Of a stretch of 64,000 nucleotides of DNA, positions 27,035-35,819 are shown one piece after another. The DNA is from an uncultured Clostridia bacterium (GTDB taxonomy: Bacteria > Bacillota > Clostridia > Lachnospirales > CAG-274): positions 62,001-126,000 of the forward strand of contig CALWLD010000001.1 in assembly GCA_944381435.1 (NCBI GenBank), written 5' to 3'. A program made the translations under genes and the position numbers. How positions within the stretch are numbered: position 1 is the first letter of the stretch; every line of letters begins with the position of its first letter. Under the pieces are notes generated by a model. It did no database searches. It had not been told where the DNA came from and worked only from the letters and a program-made list of their open reading frames with translations.

Positions 27035-28753
27035 ATGAAAATGAAAAAAATAGTATCCATTATGCTTGCTACGGTTATGTCTATATCTTTAATAGCTTGC
27101 TCTAATAACCAAGCAGATACTAACACATCTGACAAAACAGCAAGTAAAGAAGAAAGCAAATCACAGTATGATACTTTAGTTGTATCTTTAGGAGATGTTA
27201 ATGGTATATTTAATCCATATTTTGCAACAACTCATTACGATAACACTGTATCATATCCTGTTTTTTCTCACGTATCAAAGCTAAGCGATGATAACCAGCT
27301 TATAGATGATGCAGGCAACATATCTTATAAAGAGATAAAAGATGATGCAGGCAATACTACACAAGTAGAATATACAGTTAAATTAAAAGAAGGTATTACC
27401 TTCTCAGATGGCAAACCTCTTACAATAGATGATTACATATTTAGCTTATATTTAGCATTAGACCCAGCCTATGACGGCACTAACACCCTTAGCTCTTTAA
27501 AAATAGTAGGGCTTGATGAATACAGAAATGGTGGAGATGCTGTTACGGAAATATCTGGGATTAAAAAGGTAGATGATTTAACAGCTACCATTACTACAGA
27601 TGGCATAAACATTGTAGGTGATAGATTACTTGGTAACACTCAAATTTTACCTAAACATTATTACAGTGTATCAGATGATGGTACAGAATATAAAAAAGGT
27701 GATATGACAGTACCAAAATCAAGAAATAATGCACCTTTAGGTAGCGGTCCTTATATATTTAAAAGTTTTGAAAACAACTTGGCTAGCTTAGAGGCAAATC
27801 CTACTTATTTTAAAGGAGAGCCTAAAACGCCTTATATAAAAATGCAAGTTGTTGAAGAAAACAACAAAGTAGATGCGGTTATTAAAGGTGATGTAGATAT
27901 TACGGACCCATCAGCAGATAAAGAAACAATGGCAAGGCTTGAGGCAGAAGGTATCCAATATAACCTTGTAGATAATAACGGCTTTGGCTATGTTGGCTTA
28001 AACGCTGACCGTATAACAGATATAAATGTAAGAAAAGGGCTTATGCACCTTATGAACAGAGAACCTGCTATTAAATCTTACTATGGTGATATAGCACAGG
28101 TTATAGAAAGACCTATGTCTACAGTTTTACCAGAATATCCAGAAAATGCTTCTGAATATTACGGATATGACCCTGCTAAAGCTTTAGAATATTTTGAAAA
28201 AGCAGGTTATAAAAAAGATGCAAACGGCAAATTGGTTAATGATAAAGGTGAACAGCTTAAAATAGAGGTTGGTGTAGGTGATTTAAAAAACCACCCAACA
28301 GCTGGTATCTTTTCACAAATGAAACTTGATATGGAAGCTATGGGAGCAGAGCTTATTGTATCAGATTTAGCATTTAATGTGTTAGTAGATAGGATAAACA
28401 GTAACGATTTAGATATGTTCTCTCTTGCTTGGAGCGATATGAACCACGCAGACTTAACTCAAATGTTTCATAGTAGCTTAGCAGGCAAGCCAGGCTCTAA
28501 TAATTTTAATTTAAGAGACCCTGAGGTAGATAAACTTTTAGAAGAAATATCAGTTACGCTAGATTTTGATAAAAGAAAAGAGCTTGTTGCTAAAGAGCTT
28601 GATTTAGTTATGGATAATGCAGTTATTATGCCAATATATCAAAGAAAACAGCTATATACATTTGGCAATAATGTAAAAACAGAAACTATTTATAAAAGCT
28701 CATCACCATTTCATACATATAGAGACGAATATCATCTTATAGAAATGAAATAA
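27035..28753 (+). CDS. oppA: Oligopeptide ABC transporter substrate-binding lipoprotein 2
   Basis: 572 residues; ATG after AAGGGGGG. Lipobox LIAC with Cys22. It is clearly paralogous to the preceding gene along its whole length: the segment from FSDGKP to AYDGT and the region NVRKGLMHLMNREPA are nearly the same. Differences concentrate in the mature N-terminus and scattered surface segments, so the two proteins may bind different peptides for the same permease. The tandem arrangement before oppBCDF fits one operon with two alternative receptors. Confidence 0.93.
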   Translation: MKMKKIVSIMLATVMSISLIACSNNQADTNTSDKTASKEESKSQYDTLVVSLGDVNGIFNPYFATTHYDNTVSYPVFSHVSKLSDDNQLIDDAGNISYKEIKDDAGNTTQVEYTVKLKEGITFSDGKPLTIDDYIFSLYLALDPAYDGTNTLSSLKIVGLDEYRNGGDAVTEISGIKKVDDLTATITTDGINIVGDRLLGNTQILPKHYYSVSDDGTEYKKGDMTVPKSRNNAPLGSGPYIFKSFENNLASLEANPTYFKGEPKTPYIKMQVVEENNKVDAVIKGDVDITDPSADKETMARLEAEGIQYNLVDNNGFGYVGLNADRITDINVRKGLMHLMNREPAIKSYYGDIAQVIERPMSTVLPEYPENASEYYGYDPAKALEYFEKAGYKKDANGKLVNDKGEQLKIEVGVGDLKNHPTAGIFSQMKLDMEAMGAELIVSDLAFNVLVDRINSNDLDMFSLAWSDMNHADLTQMFHSSLAGKPGSNNFNLRDPEVDKLLEEISVTLDFDKRKELVAKELDLVMDNAVIMPIYQRKQLYTFGNNVKTETIYKSSSPFHTYRDEYHLIEMK

Positions 28754-28760
28754 ATTTTAT

Positions 28761-28797
28761 ATAATTAATTGCTCTTTTTAAAAGAGCAATTAATTAT
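28761..28797 (+). terminator. Strong hairpin after the second oppA gene
   Basis: Near-perfect palindrome (TTAATTGCTCTTT and its complement) of about 17 bp with a tiny loop and no T-tract. It directly abuts the next hairpin at 28798. Confidence 0.6.
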
Positions 28798-28861
28798 AAG
28801 ACGTTTCTGAAAGCTGTATAAAAACTTAATAAAACCTGTTTTTAGTTTTCAGAAGCGTCTT
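28798..28861. repeat. 64-nt hairpin element before oppB
   Basis: Arms AAGACGTTTCTGAAA and TTTCAGAAGCGTCTT pair over 15 positions with one G-U. An inner AAAAAC / GTTTTT stem extends it. Similar AT sequence flanks it (TTAATTATA before, TTAATTTATA after), as in small hairpin insertions. It could limit transcription from the binding proteins into the permease genes. Confidence 0.5.
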
Positions 28862-28945
28862 AATTTATAGTATATTTATAACAAGCTGTTAGTACAGTTT
28901 CTATTTTGTAAAATTAGTTAAAAAATAATGAAAGGAATGTTTTTA

Positions 28946-29914
28946 ATGAAGCAATATATAATAAGAAGAATTTTAATTAGTCTTATTGTTCTTGTTGGGG
29001 TTTCATTTTTATTATATAGTATAATATACTTTATGCCAGGGGATTTTGTAACAACAATAACATCTGGTAACCCATCTATAACAGAGGAAATGAAACAAAA
29101 ATTAAAAGAACTTTACGGTGTAGATAAAGGGCTTATAGAAGGCTATGTAGATTGGGCAAGTGCTGCCTTAAAAGGATATTTTGGTACATCTTTTGTGTTC
29201 CAACAACCTGTTACAGAAGTTATAAAAAGCAGAATGTGGGTTTCTTTTTGGCTTGCCTTTATAGCTTTTATTATACAGCTAGCTATTGCTATACCGTTAG
29301 GCACAATAGCAGCAACAAAACAATATTCTAAGCTAGATTATTCTATAGTTGCTTTAGCCCTTGCAGGTATATCACTTCCTTCTTTCTTTTTTGCTGCAGT
29401 TTTACAAAAGATATTTGCAGTAGATTTAGGTATATTACCACTTCAAGGTATGGTTACTGCTCGTAAAAACCTAGAAGGCTTACCTCTTATTTTAGATATG
29501 GGTAAACACTTTATATTACCTGTAACAGTTTTCGTTGTTACAAGTATGGGGGCTTGGCTTAGATATTCAAGAAATAATATGTTAGAAGTTTTAAGCGCAG
29601 ATTATGTTAGAACAGCACGTGCTAAAGGTGTACCTGAAAATGTTGTTATTGGTAAACACGCCTTTAGAAACACGTTAATACCTATTATAACAATGATAGG
29701 TGGTAGCTTACCTGGTTTATTTGCAGGTGCTATCATTACAGAAGGTTTATTTTCTATAGATGGTCTTGGTAACACTGCTTTAAAAGCTGTTAACCAAGGA
29801 GATATACCTTTCTTAATGGCATATTCTATGTTTTTAGCAGTTTTAACTCTTTTAGGTACGTTACTTTCAGACATATTATATGCAGTGGCTGACCCTAGGG
29901 TTAGATATAACTAA
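28946..29914 (+). CDS. oppB: Peptide ABC transporter permease OppB
   Basis: 322 residues. The start chosen is the ATG at 28946, 7 nt after AAAGGAATG; an ATG at 28928 has no SD. The N-terminal IIRRILISLIVLVGVSFLLY helix is typical of OppB/DppB. About six membrane helices are present, and the EAA coupling loop YVRTARAKGVPENVVIGKHA (around 222-241) contacts the ATPases. It forms the membrane channel with OppC. Confidence 0.93.
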   Translation: MKQYIIRRILISLIVLVGVSFLLYSIIYFMPGDFVTTITSGNPSITEEMKQKLKELYGVDKGLIEGYVDWASAALKGYFGTSFVFQQPVTEVIKSRMWVSFWLAFIAFIIQLAIAIPLGTIAATKQYSKLDYSIVALALAGISLPSFFFAAVLQKIFAVDLGILPLQGMVTARKNLEGLPLILDMGKHFILPVTVFVVTSMGAWLRYSRNNMLEVLSADYVRTARAKGVPENVVIGKHAFRNTLIPIITMIGGSLPGLFAGAIITEGLFSIDGLGNTALKAVNQGDIPFLMAYSMFLAVLTLLGTLLSDILYAVADPRVRYN

Positions 29915-29931
29915 AATACAGGAGGTTTGTT

Positions 29932-30918
29932 ATGGAAAATATAAAAGAAAAAGATGAACAAGAAAACTTAACAGCAATACAGACTCCTGGTGCTTTAATA
30001 ATGAAAAGGTTTTTAAAAAATAAATTAGCCGTTGTAGGTTTAGCTATTATAAGTTTTATATTAGTATTTTGTTTGATAGGTCCTTTTTTCTCGCCTTATG
30101 GAGAATATGAAATATTCTATAAAGATGCATCAGGTAATGAAATAAGCATTGATAGCGAAGATACTTCTGGTGAAGAAAAATCAGGGCTTGAAATTAACCT
30201 TAAAGCACCTATGTCTAAAGAGCATTTATTAGGTACAGATGCCGATGGTAGAGATGTTTTTACACGTCTTATGTATGGTGGTAGAATATCTTTAATGTTT
30301 GGTTTTTGTGTTGTTATATTAGAGCTTTTAATAGGTGTTACCCTTGGGGGGATAGCAGGTTATTATGGTAAATGGGTAGATATGGTTATAATGCGTATTG
30401 TAGATATTTTCTATTGTATACCTTTTACACCTCTTATGCTTATGATATCTGGTGTTATGGCTAGTATGAAAGTGCCTCCTCAACAAAAAATATATGTTCT
30501 TATGATAATAATGGCTTGCTTAAAATGGGCTTCTGTTGCAAGGCTTGTAAGAGGGCAAATATTATCTATTCGTGAGATGGAATATATGCAAGCTGCTAAA
30601 GCTTGCGGGCTTAAAACATCAAGAATTATTATAAAACATCTTATACCTAATGTTACATCTATAATCATCGTTATGGCGACAATGGACTTAGGTAGCGTTA
30701 TCTTAACAGAGTCTACATTAAGCTTCTTAGGCGTTGGTTTATCTTTCCCTTATGCTTCTTGGGGTAATATGGTTAACGCTGTTACTAACTCTGTTATTAT
30801 GCAAAACTATGTTAATATATGGTTGCCACCAGGTATTGCTATTTTACTTCTTGTAATGGCATTTAACTTTGTTGGTGATGGTCTAAGAGATGCCTTTGAC
30901 CCTAAAATGAAAAGGTAG
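29932..30918 (+). CDS. oppC: Peptide ABC transporter permease OppC
   Basis: 328 residues; ATG after AGGAGG, 17 bp behind oppB. An N-terminal cytoplasmic stretch and first helix (about 30-52) are followed by an external Ser/Glu-rich loop (about 65-95) and the LLGTDADGRDVFTRLMYGGR block typical of OppC. The EAA loop YMQAAKACGLKTSRIIIKHL lies at about 220-240. It pairs with OppB. Confidence 0.93.
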   Translation: MENIKEKDEQENLTAIQTPGALIMKRFLKNKLAVVGLAIISFILVFCLIGPFFSPYGEYEIFYKDASGNEISIDSEDTSGEEKSGLEINLKAPMSKEHLLGTDADGRDVFTRLMYGGRISLMFGFCVVILELLIGVTLGGIAGYYGKWVDMVIMRIVDIFYCIPFTPLMLMISGVMASMKVPPQQKIYVLMIIMACLKWASVARLVRGQILSIREMEYMQAAKACGLKTSRIIIKHLIPNVTSIIIVMATMDLGSVILTESTLSFLGVGLSFPYASWGNMVNAVTNSVIMQNYVNIWLPPGIAILLLVMAFNFVGDGLRDAFDPKMKR

Positions 30919-30927
30919 GTGTAAAAG

Positions 30928-32067
30928 ATGGCTTTAAGTAAAAAAGAGTTTAAACAAAGAGAAAAAGAAATAAAAAAGTTTAACAAACAAAAGTTTAAAG
31001 AATATACAAAACAAAAACATAGAAAAAATGTACCTGAAAGTGAATATGTTACAGAAATGAAAAACCCTGAAAACTTAATAGAGTTTGATAATTTACAAAC
31101 ATATTTCTATACAGATGCAGGTACTGTAAAATCTGTTGATGGTGTATCATTTAATGTGCCTGTAGGTAAAACAGTTGGGGTTGTTGGTGAATCTGGCTGT
31201 GGAAAATCTGTTACTAGCTTATCTCTTATGGGGCTTTTACCAGGACCTTATGGGCAGATAGCAGGTGGTGAAATTAGATATAACAGCAAGGAGCTTGGAA
31301 AAACTGTAAACCTTGCAAAGCTACCTCAAAAGCTTCATAGCAAAATAAGAGGTGGGGAAATATCTATGATATTCCAAGAGCCTATGACAAGCTTAAACCC
31401 TATATTTACTATAGGTGACCAAATAGAAGAAGTAATTTTTTATCACGATAAAAACGAAACAAAAGAAGGCAGAAAACAAAGAACTCTTGAGCTTTTAAAG
31501 GCGGTAGGTATTTCTCGTGTTGAAGAAATATATAAAAGCTATCCTCACGAGTTATCAGGTGGTATGCGTCAAAGGGTTGTTATAGCTATGTCTTTAGCTT
31601 GTGGCCCAAAATTTATCGTTGCAGATGAGCCTACAACAGCTCTTGATGTTACTATACAAGCACAAATTTTAGATTTACTTCGTGATTTAAAAAATAGAAT
31701 AAATGCATCTATTATGCTTATAACACACGATTTAGGCGTTGTTGCAGAAATGGCAGATTATGTTGTTATAATGTATGCAGGCCGTGTTGTAGAAAAAGGT
31801 GATGTTAAGGAAATATTTAAAAATCCTAAACACCCTTATACAAAAGGTCTTTTAAAATCTCGTCCTGTTTTAAAAGAAGGTACAGAAAGGTTATATTCTA
31901 TCCCAGGGGCAGTGCCAAACCCTATAAATATGCCTCCTGGCTGTTTCTTTAAAAACAGATGTGAAAACTGTATGGATATTTGCGATAGCGTATACCCTGA
32001 TGTAACAGATATTTCAGATACACATAAAGTTACTTGTCATTTATATAACGAAAGAAAGGAGGGTTAA
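30928..32067 (+). CDS. oppD: Peptide ABC transporter ATPase OppD
   Basis: 379 residues, longer than usual because of a Lys-rich extension of about 45 residues before the ATPase domain. ATG follows AGGTG, 9 bp after oppC. Walker A GESGCGKS (87-94), Q-loop MIFQEP, signature LSGGMRQR, Walker B FIVADEPTTALD and the H-loop THD are all present. The C-terminal oligopeptide-transporter motif PPGCFFKNRCENCMDIC has the four-Cys pattern that holds an iron-sulfur cluster in some relatives. It hydrolyses ATP to drive uptake. The basic N-terminal extension is the only odd feature. Confidence 0.93.
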   Translation: MALSKKEFKQREKEIKKFNKQKFKEYTKQKHRKNVPESEYVTEMKNPENLIEFDNLQTYFYTDAGTVKSVDGVSFNVPVGKTVGVVGESGCGKSVTSLSLMGLLPGPYGQIAGGEIRYNSKELGKTVNLAKLPQKLHSKIRGGEISMIFQEPMTSLNPIFTIGDQIEEVIFYHDKNETKEGRKQRTLELLKAVGISRVEEIYKSYPHELSGGMRQRVVIAMSLACGPKFIVADEPTTALDVTIQAQILDLLRDLKNRINASIMLITHDLGVVAEMADYVVIMYAGRVVEKGDVKEIFKNPKHPYTKGLLKSRPVLKEGTERLYSIPGAVPNPINMPPGCFFKNRCENCMDICDSVYPDVTDISDTHKVTCHLYNERKEG

Positions 32068-32073
32068 TATAAT

Positions 32074-33060
32074 ATGGATAAAGACAAAGATAGAATTTTA
32101 CTAGATGTTAAAAACCTTGTAAAACATTATCCTATAAAAGCAGGTGTTTTACAAAAAACTGTTGGGCAAGTTCGTTCTGTTGATGGCGTATCATTTACTA
32201 TAAAAAAAGGGCAAACTTTTGGCCTTGTTGGTGAATCTGGCTGTGGTAAAACTACAATAGGTAGAACATTAATGCGCCTTGTAGAGCCTACATCTGGTCA
32301 AGCTCTTTTAAACGGAAAAGATATATTTTCTTTAAATAAAAAAGACTTAAAAGCTTTAAGACCAAAGGTACAAATGATATTCCAAGACCCATATTCATCA
32401 TTAAACCCTCGTATGCCTGTTGGTGAAATAATAGGAGAGGCTGTTCGTGAGCATAAGCTTGTAGAAAAAGATAGGCTTAAAGACTATATATTACAAGTTA
32501 TGGAAGAATGTGGTCTTAGAAGATACTATATAGATAGATACCCACACGAGTTTTCAGGTGGACAAAGACAAAGGATATGTATAGCTAGAGCTTTAGCTCT
32601 CCGTCCTGAGCTTGTTATAGCAGATGAGCCTGTTTCTGCTCTTGATGTTTCTATACAAGCACAAGTTATAAACCTTATGAAAGATTTACAAACTAAAAAT
32701 GGTTTAACATATCTTTTTATATCTCACGATTTATCTGTTGTAGAATATTTAGCAGATATGGTAGGGGTTATGTATTTAGGTAGTTTAGTAGAGCTAGCTA
32801 CAAAAGAACAAATATTTGCAAATCCTAAACACCCTTATACAGAAGCACTTCTTAGTGCAGTACCTATACCAGACCCAGATAAAAAAATGAATAGAATTAT
32901 ATTAGAAGGTGATATACCTTCAGCTTCTAACCCACCAAAAGGTTGTAAATTCCACACTAGATGTCCTAAATGTATGGATATTTGTAAAGAACAAGCTCCT
33001 GTTTGGAAAGACTATGGCGATGGCCATCATACAGCTTGTCATTTATATTCACAAGACTAA
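32074..33060 (+). CDS. oppF: Peptide ABC transporter ATPase OppF
   Basis: 328 residues; ATG after AAAGGAGGG, 6 bp behind oppD. Walker A GESGCGKT, signature FSGGQRQR, Walker [13 protein letters not shown] and H-loop SHD are intact. The C-terminal oligo_HPY segment again has a Cys cluster ([15 protein letters not shown]). It forms a heterodimer with OppD and ends the operon. Confidence 0.93.
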   Translation: MDKDKDRILLDVKNLVKHYPIKAGVLQKTVGQVRSVDGVSFTIKKGQTFGLVGESGCGKTTIGRTLMRLVEPTSGQALLNGKDIFSLNKKDLKALRPKVQMIFQDPYSSLNPRMPVGEIIGEAVREHKLVEKDRLKDYILQVMEECGLRRYYIDRYPHEFSGGQRQRICIARALALRPELVIADEPVSALDVSIQAQVINLMKDLQTKNGLTYLFISHDLSVVEYLADMVGVMYLGSLVELATKEQIFANPKHPYTEALLSAVPIPDPDKKMNRIILEGDIPSASNPPKGCKFHTRCPKCMDICKEQAPVWKDYGDGHHTACHLYSQD

Positions 33061-33062
33061 AT

Positions 33063-33100
33063 ATTATAAGGCTATAAACATATGTTTATAGCCTTATAAT
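33063..33100 (+). terminator. Terminator after oppF
   Basis: A 38-nt perfect palindrome around AAACATATGTTT, followed by ATTTTATTATT. The first copy of the tandem repeat begins within about 8 nt. Confidence 0.75.
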
Positions 33101-33107
33101 ATTTTAT

Positions 33108-33232
33108 TATTGCAATTAAGATACGACTTAATTTATTTAGTTAAAATTTATATACTGATTTTGTATTAAAATTAATGAAGAAAGATTATAGGAGTGCCTG
33201 TTTTTTGATACAAAGTGTTCAAAAAATTGATT
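33108..33232 (+). repeat. Two-hairpin interspersed repeat, copy C (tandem, first)
   Basis: It starts ATTGCAATTAAGATACGACTT. The right arm of the long stem is degenerate and the second hairpin (TTGATAC-AAA-GTGTTCAA) has wobble pairs, so this copy looks decayed. It runs straight into copy D. Confidence 0.75.
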
Positions 33233-33358
33233 TATTGCAATTAAGATACGATTTAATTTATTTAGTTAAAATTTATATACGGTTTTTTGTATTAAATTTT
33301 AATTAAATAAATTTTAGGAGTACCTGTTTTTGAATACAAAGTATTCAAAAAATTGATT
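33233..33358 (+). repeat. Two-hairpin interspersed repeat, copy D (tandem, second)
   Basis: Well preserved. The long stem is broken only by a G at 33264 (wobble in RNA), and the second hairpin TTTTTGAATAC-AAA-GTATTCAAAAA is perfect (33328-33352). From 33359 to 33542 there is only AT-rich DNA with a possible promoter (TTGATT 33372, TAATAT 33395, 17-bp spacer). Confidence 0.8.
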
Positions 33359-33542
33359 TTATAAAAATATATTGATTTTTATACAAAAATATAGTAATAT
33401 AAAATTAAGTTAATAGTAAGCATATACTTTTATTATAAAAATATATGATAGTAAACAGTTAAAACAATTATAAAATTTATATTATTTTAACAAAAATATA
33501 AATTTAAAAATGTTTGCTAGTATAGGAAAAGGAGGAATTATT

Positions 33543-33863
33543 ATGTTCGAAATCGCTTTAATATATTATCTTATTATAGCGTTACTTATATTAGGGTTAG
33601 TAGGAATGTTTTATGCAAAAAACCATAAATTACAGGTAAAAGCATCAGGCTTAATGGTTATATTAGCATTATGCGTAGGGGTTATATCTTTTACATCATT
33701 ACCAAGTAATTTTACAGCACAAAGAATAATATCTATAGTAATAGGTCTTATACCTTTATTAGCTGGTTTACTTGCTTATTTCAAAAAAATAAATTTTACA
33801 GTATTTAAAGTTATAGTAGCTTTATTTACAATTATAGTTTCAGTTTATTTTATAGTTTTTTAA
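33543..33863 (+). CDS. Small three-helix membrane protein, unknown
   Basis: 106 residues. The ATG at 33543 follows AAAGGAGG; an upstream in-frame ATG overlaps the SD. The protein consists of about four hydrophobic segments (roughly 3-23, 33-52, 59-78, 84-105) joined by short Lys-containing loops. No signal or domain is recognised. Its proximity to the acetyltransferase is not informative because a simple AT repeat separates them. Real translation is likely from the SD and codon use; the function is unknown. Confidence 0.6.
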   Translation: MFEIALIYYLIIALLILGLVGMFYAKNHKLQVKASGLMVILALCVGVISFTSLPSNFTAQRIISIVIGLIPLLAGLLAYFKKINFTVFKVIVALFTIIVSVYFIVF

Positions 33864-33902
33864 TATATAAATATATAAATATATAAATATATAAATATAT
33901 AT
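33863..33902. repeat. 8-bp AT microsatellite
   Basis: Five tandem units of ATATATAA (the last partial) between the small membrane protein stop and the acetyltransferase SD. Slippage here would alter the spacing between the two genes. Confidence 0.85.
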
Positions 33903-33912
33903 AGAGGTTTTT

Positions 33913-34527
33913 ATGGATTTAGATGAAATAAAATTAAGAATGAAAAATGGAGAAATATATTTTTCAGATAATGAAGAGCTTGTTAGCGAACAATTAAAAT
34001 GTTTGGAGCTTTTATACGATTTTAATCAGACTAGACCATTACAAACAGAAAAAAGACAAGAACTATTAAAGAAAATGTTTGCTAGCATAGGCGAAGATTG
34101 TTACATAGAGCCACCCTTAAGAGCTAACTGGGGTGGCAAAAATGTTTATTTTGGTAATGGAGTATATGCTAACTTTAACTTAACATTAGTAGATGATACA
34201 GATATATTTGTAGGAGATAATGTTATGTTTGCCCCTAATGTAGTTATAGCTAGTGGAACTCACCCTATAAGCCCTACATTGAGAGAAAAAAAGGGGCAAT
34301 ATAACTTGCCTGTAAAAATAGGAAATAATGTTTGGATAGGAGCTAACAGCGTTGTTCTGCCTGGGATTACCATAGGAGAAAACAGCGTTATAGGAGCTTG
34401 TAGCGTTGTTACTAAGGATATACCTGCAAACGTTGTGGCTGTTGGCAACCCTTGTAAAGTTTTAAGAAATATAGATGAAAATGATTTTAAATATTATTGC
34501 AAAAATAAATTAATAGGTACAGAATAA
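33913..34527 (+). CDS. Maltose/galactoside O-acetyltransferase family protein
   Basis: 204 residues; ATG after AGAGGT. An N-terminal Mac helical domain (about 1-55) is followed by a left-handed beta-helix of hexapeptide repeats (about 70-185; for example IGNNVWIGANSVVLPGITIG). The catalytic His lies in SGTHP (about residue 117). Enzymes of this group move acetyl from acetyl-CoA to sugar hydroxyls; the acceptor is unknown. It starts a run of closely spaced genes (mgsA, HAD, MATE, ALDH) that looks like one operon. Confidence 0.88.
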   Translation: MDLDEIKLRMKNGEIYFSDNEELVSEQLKCLELLYDFNQTRPLQTEKRQELLKKMFASIGEDCYIEPPLRANWGGKNVYFGNGVYANFNLTLVDDTDIFVGDNVMFAPNVVIASGTHPISPTLREKKGQYNLPVKIGNNVWIGANSVVLPGITIGENSVIGACSVVTKDIPANVVAVGNPCKVLRNIDENDFKYYCKNKLIGTE

Positions 34528-34538
34528 GAGGTGCTTTT

Positions 34539-35009
34539 ATGACAGATGAATATATTACATTAACTATAAAAAAAGAAAAAAATATAGCTCTTATAGCTCA
34601 CGATAACAAAAAAAGAGAACTTATAGAATGGTGTAAAAAATATAAAAATATATTAGAAAATCATAAACTTTATGGCACAGGTACAACATCTAGAATGATA
34701 ACAGATAACACAGGCCTTAAGGTGAAAGGATATAACAGCGGACCTTTAGGAGGCGACCAACAAATAGGCGCTAAAATTGTAGAAGGTGTTATAGACTTTA
34801 TTGTGTTCTTTTCAGACCCATTAACTGCTCAACCTCACGACCCAGATGTTAAGGCTCTTCTTCGTATAGCTCAAGTTTATGATATACCTATAGCTAACAA
34901 TAAATCTTCAGCAGATTTTATGATAACATCTAGCTTTATGGATAAAGACTATGAGCATAAAGTATTAAATTTTAATAAAAATATAGAAAATCGTGCTAAA
35001 ACACTATAA
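34539..35009 (+). CDS. mgsA: Methylglyoxal synthase
   Basis: 156 residues; ATG 11 bp after the acetyltransferase, SD AGAGG. It converts dihydroxyacetone phosphate to methylglyoxal and phosphate, a bypass that relieves sugar-phosphate stress. Signatures: IALIAHDNKK (17-26), GTGTTS (phosphate site), SGPLGGDQQIGA with its catalytic Asp, and FFSDPLTAQPHDPDVKALLR. The C-terminus is slightly longer than the E. coli enzyme. The toxic product makes the nearby aldehyde dehydrogenase and transporter notable. Confidence 0.96.
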   Translation: MTDEYITLTIKKEKNIALIAHDNKKRELIEWCKKYKNILENHKLYGTGTTSRMITDNTGLKVKGYNSGPLGGDQQIGAKIVEGVIDFIVFFSDPLTAQPHDPDVKALLRIAQVYDIPIANNKSSADFMITSSFMDKDYEHKVLNFNKNIENRAKTL

Positions 35010-35020
35010 AGGAGATAAAA

Positions 35021-35815
35021 ATGATAAAATTAATTGTTTGTGATATAGATGGCACACTAGTTAAAGACTATAAAAGCCCTATAGAACCAGAAATTTTTGA
35101 ATTAATAGAAAAATTTTATGAAAAAGGTGTTTTGTTTTTTCCAACAAGTGGTAGGCAACTTTACAATTTAATACAAATATTTGAGCCTGTGAAAGATAAA
35201 ATAGGATATATAGCAGAAAACGGTGCAATAATATTATATAATGATAAAGTTTTACATAAGGCTAAATTAGATTTAGATTTAGCCTTATCTTTATCTAAAA
35301 AAATATTAGATAAAGAAGGTACAGAGCTTTTTATTTGTGGAGAACATACTACCTATGTTATGCCAAAACGTAAAGATTTTGAAAAACTAATAGGAAATGA
35401 AGTGCAAAACAGCGTTACATATATAAAGTCTTTTGATGAAATAGACCAAGATATATTAAAAATATCACTATTTAATGAAGATGGCATAAACGATGATTTA
35501 ATAAACTATTTTGCAAAAGATTTTGGCGATAAATTTAAGCATACTACATCTGGACATATGTGGTACGATTTTATGGATATTAACACACATAAAGGTAATG
35601 CTATAAAAATATTACAAGATGTTATAAATGTTACTAGCGAAGAAACAGTTGCCTTTGGGGATAACTTTAACGATATAGAGATGCTTTCAGACGCTAAATA
35701 TAGCTATGCTATGGAAGAAGCTCATAAAGATGTTAAAAAGGTGGCTAATTATACTTGTTCTAGCGTTTTAGAAACATTAAAGAAACTTTATAATGAATTT
35801 TTTAGTGAGGATTAA
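35021..35815 (+). CDS. HAD-superfamily phosphatase, Cof type
   Basis: 264 residues; ATG after AAAGGAG, 11 bp after mgsA. Motif I DIDGT (8-12) with the nucleophile Asp8, motif II TSGR, and motif IV GDNFNDIEML near residue 212, with a C2-type cap between. Cof-like HADs dephosphorylate sugar phosphates and related molecules. Next to mgsA it might act on sugar phosphates, but this is inference. Confidence 0.88.
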   Translation: MIKLIVCDIDGTLVKDYKSPIEPEIFELIEKFYEKGVLFFPTSGRQLYNLIQIFEPVKDKIGYIAENGAIILYNDKVLHKAKLDLDLALSLSKKILDKEGTELFICGEHTTYVMPKRKDFEKLIGNEVQNSVTYIKSFDEIDQDILKISLFNEDGINDDLINYFAKDFGDKFKHTTSGHMWYDFMDINTHKGNAIKILQDVINVTSEETVAFGDNFNDIEMLSDAKYSYAMEEAHKDVKKVANYTCSSVLETLKKLYNEFFSED

Positions 35816-35819
35816 GAAA

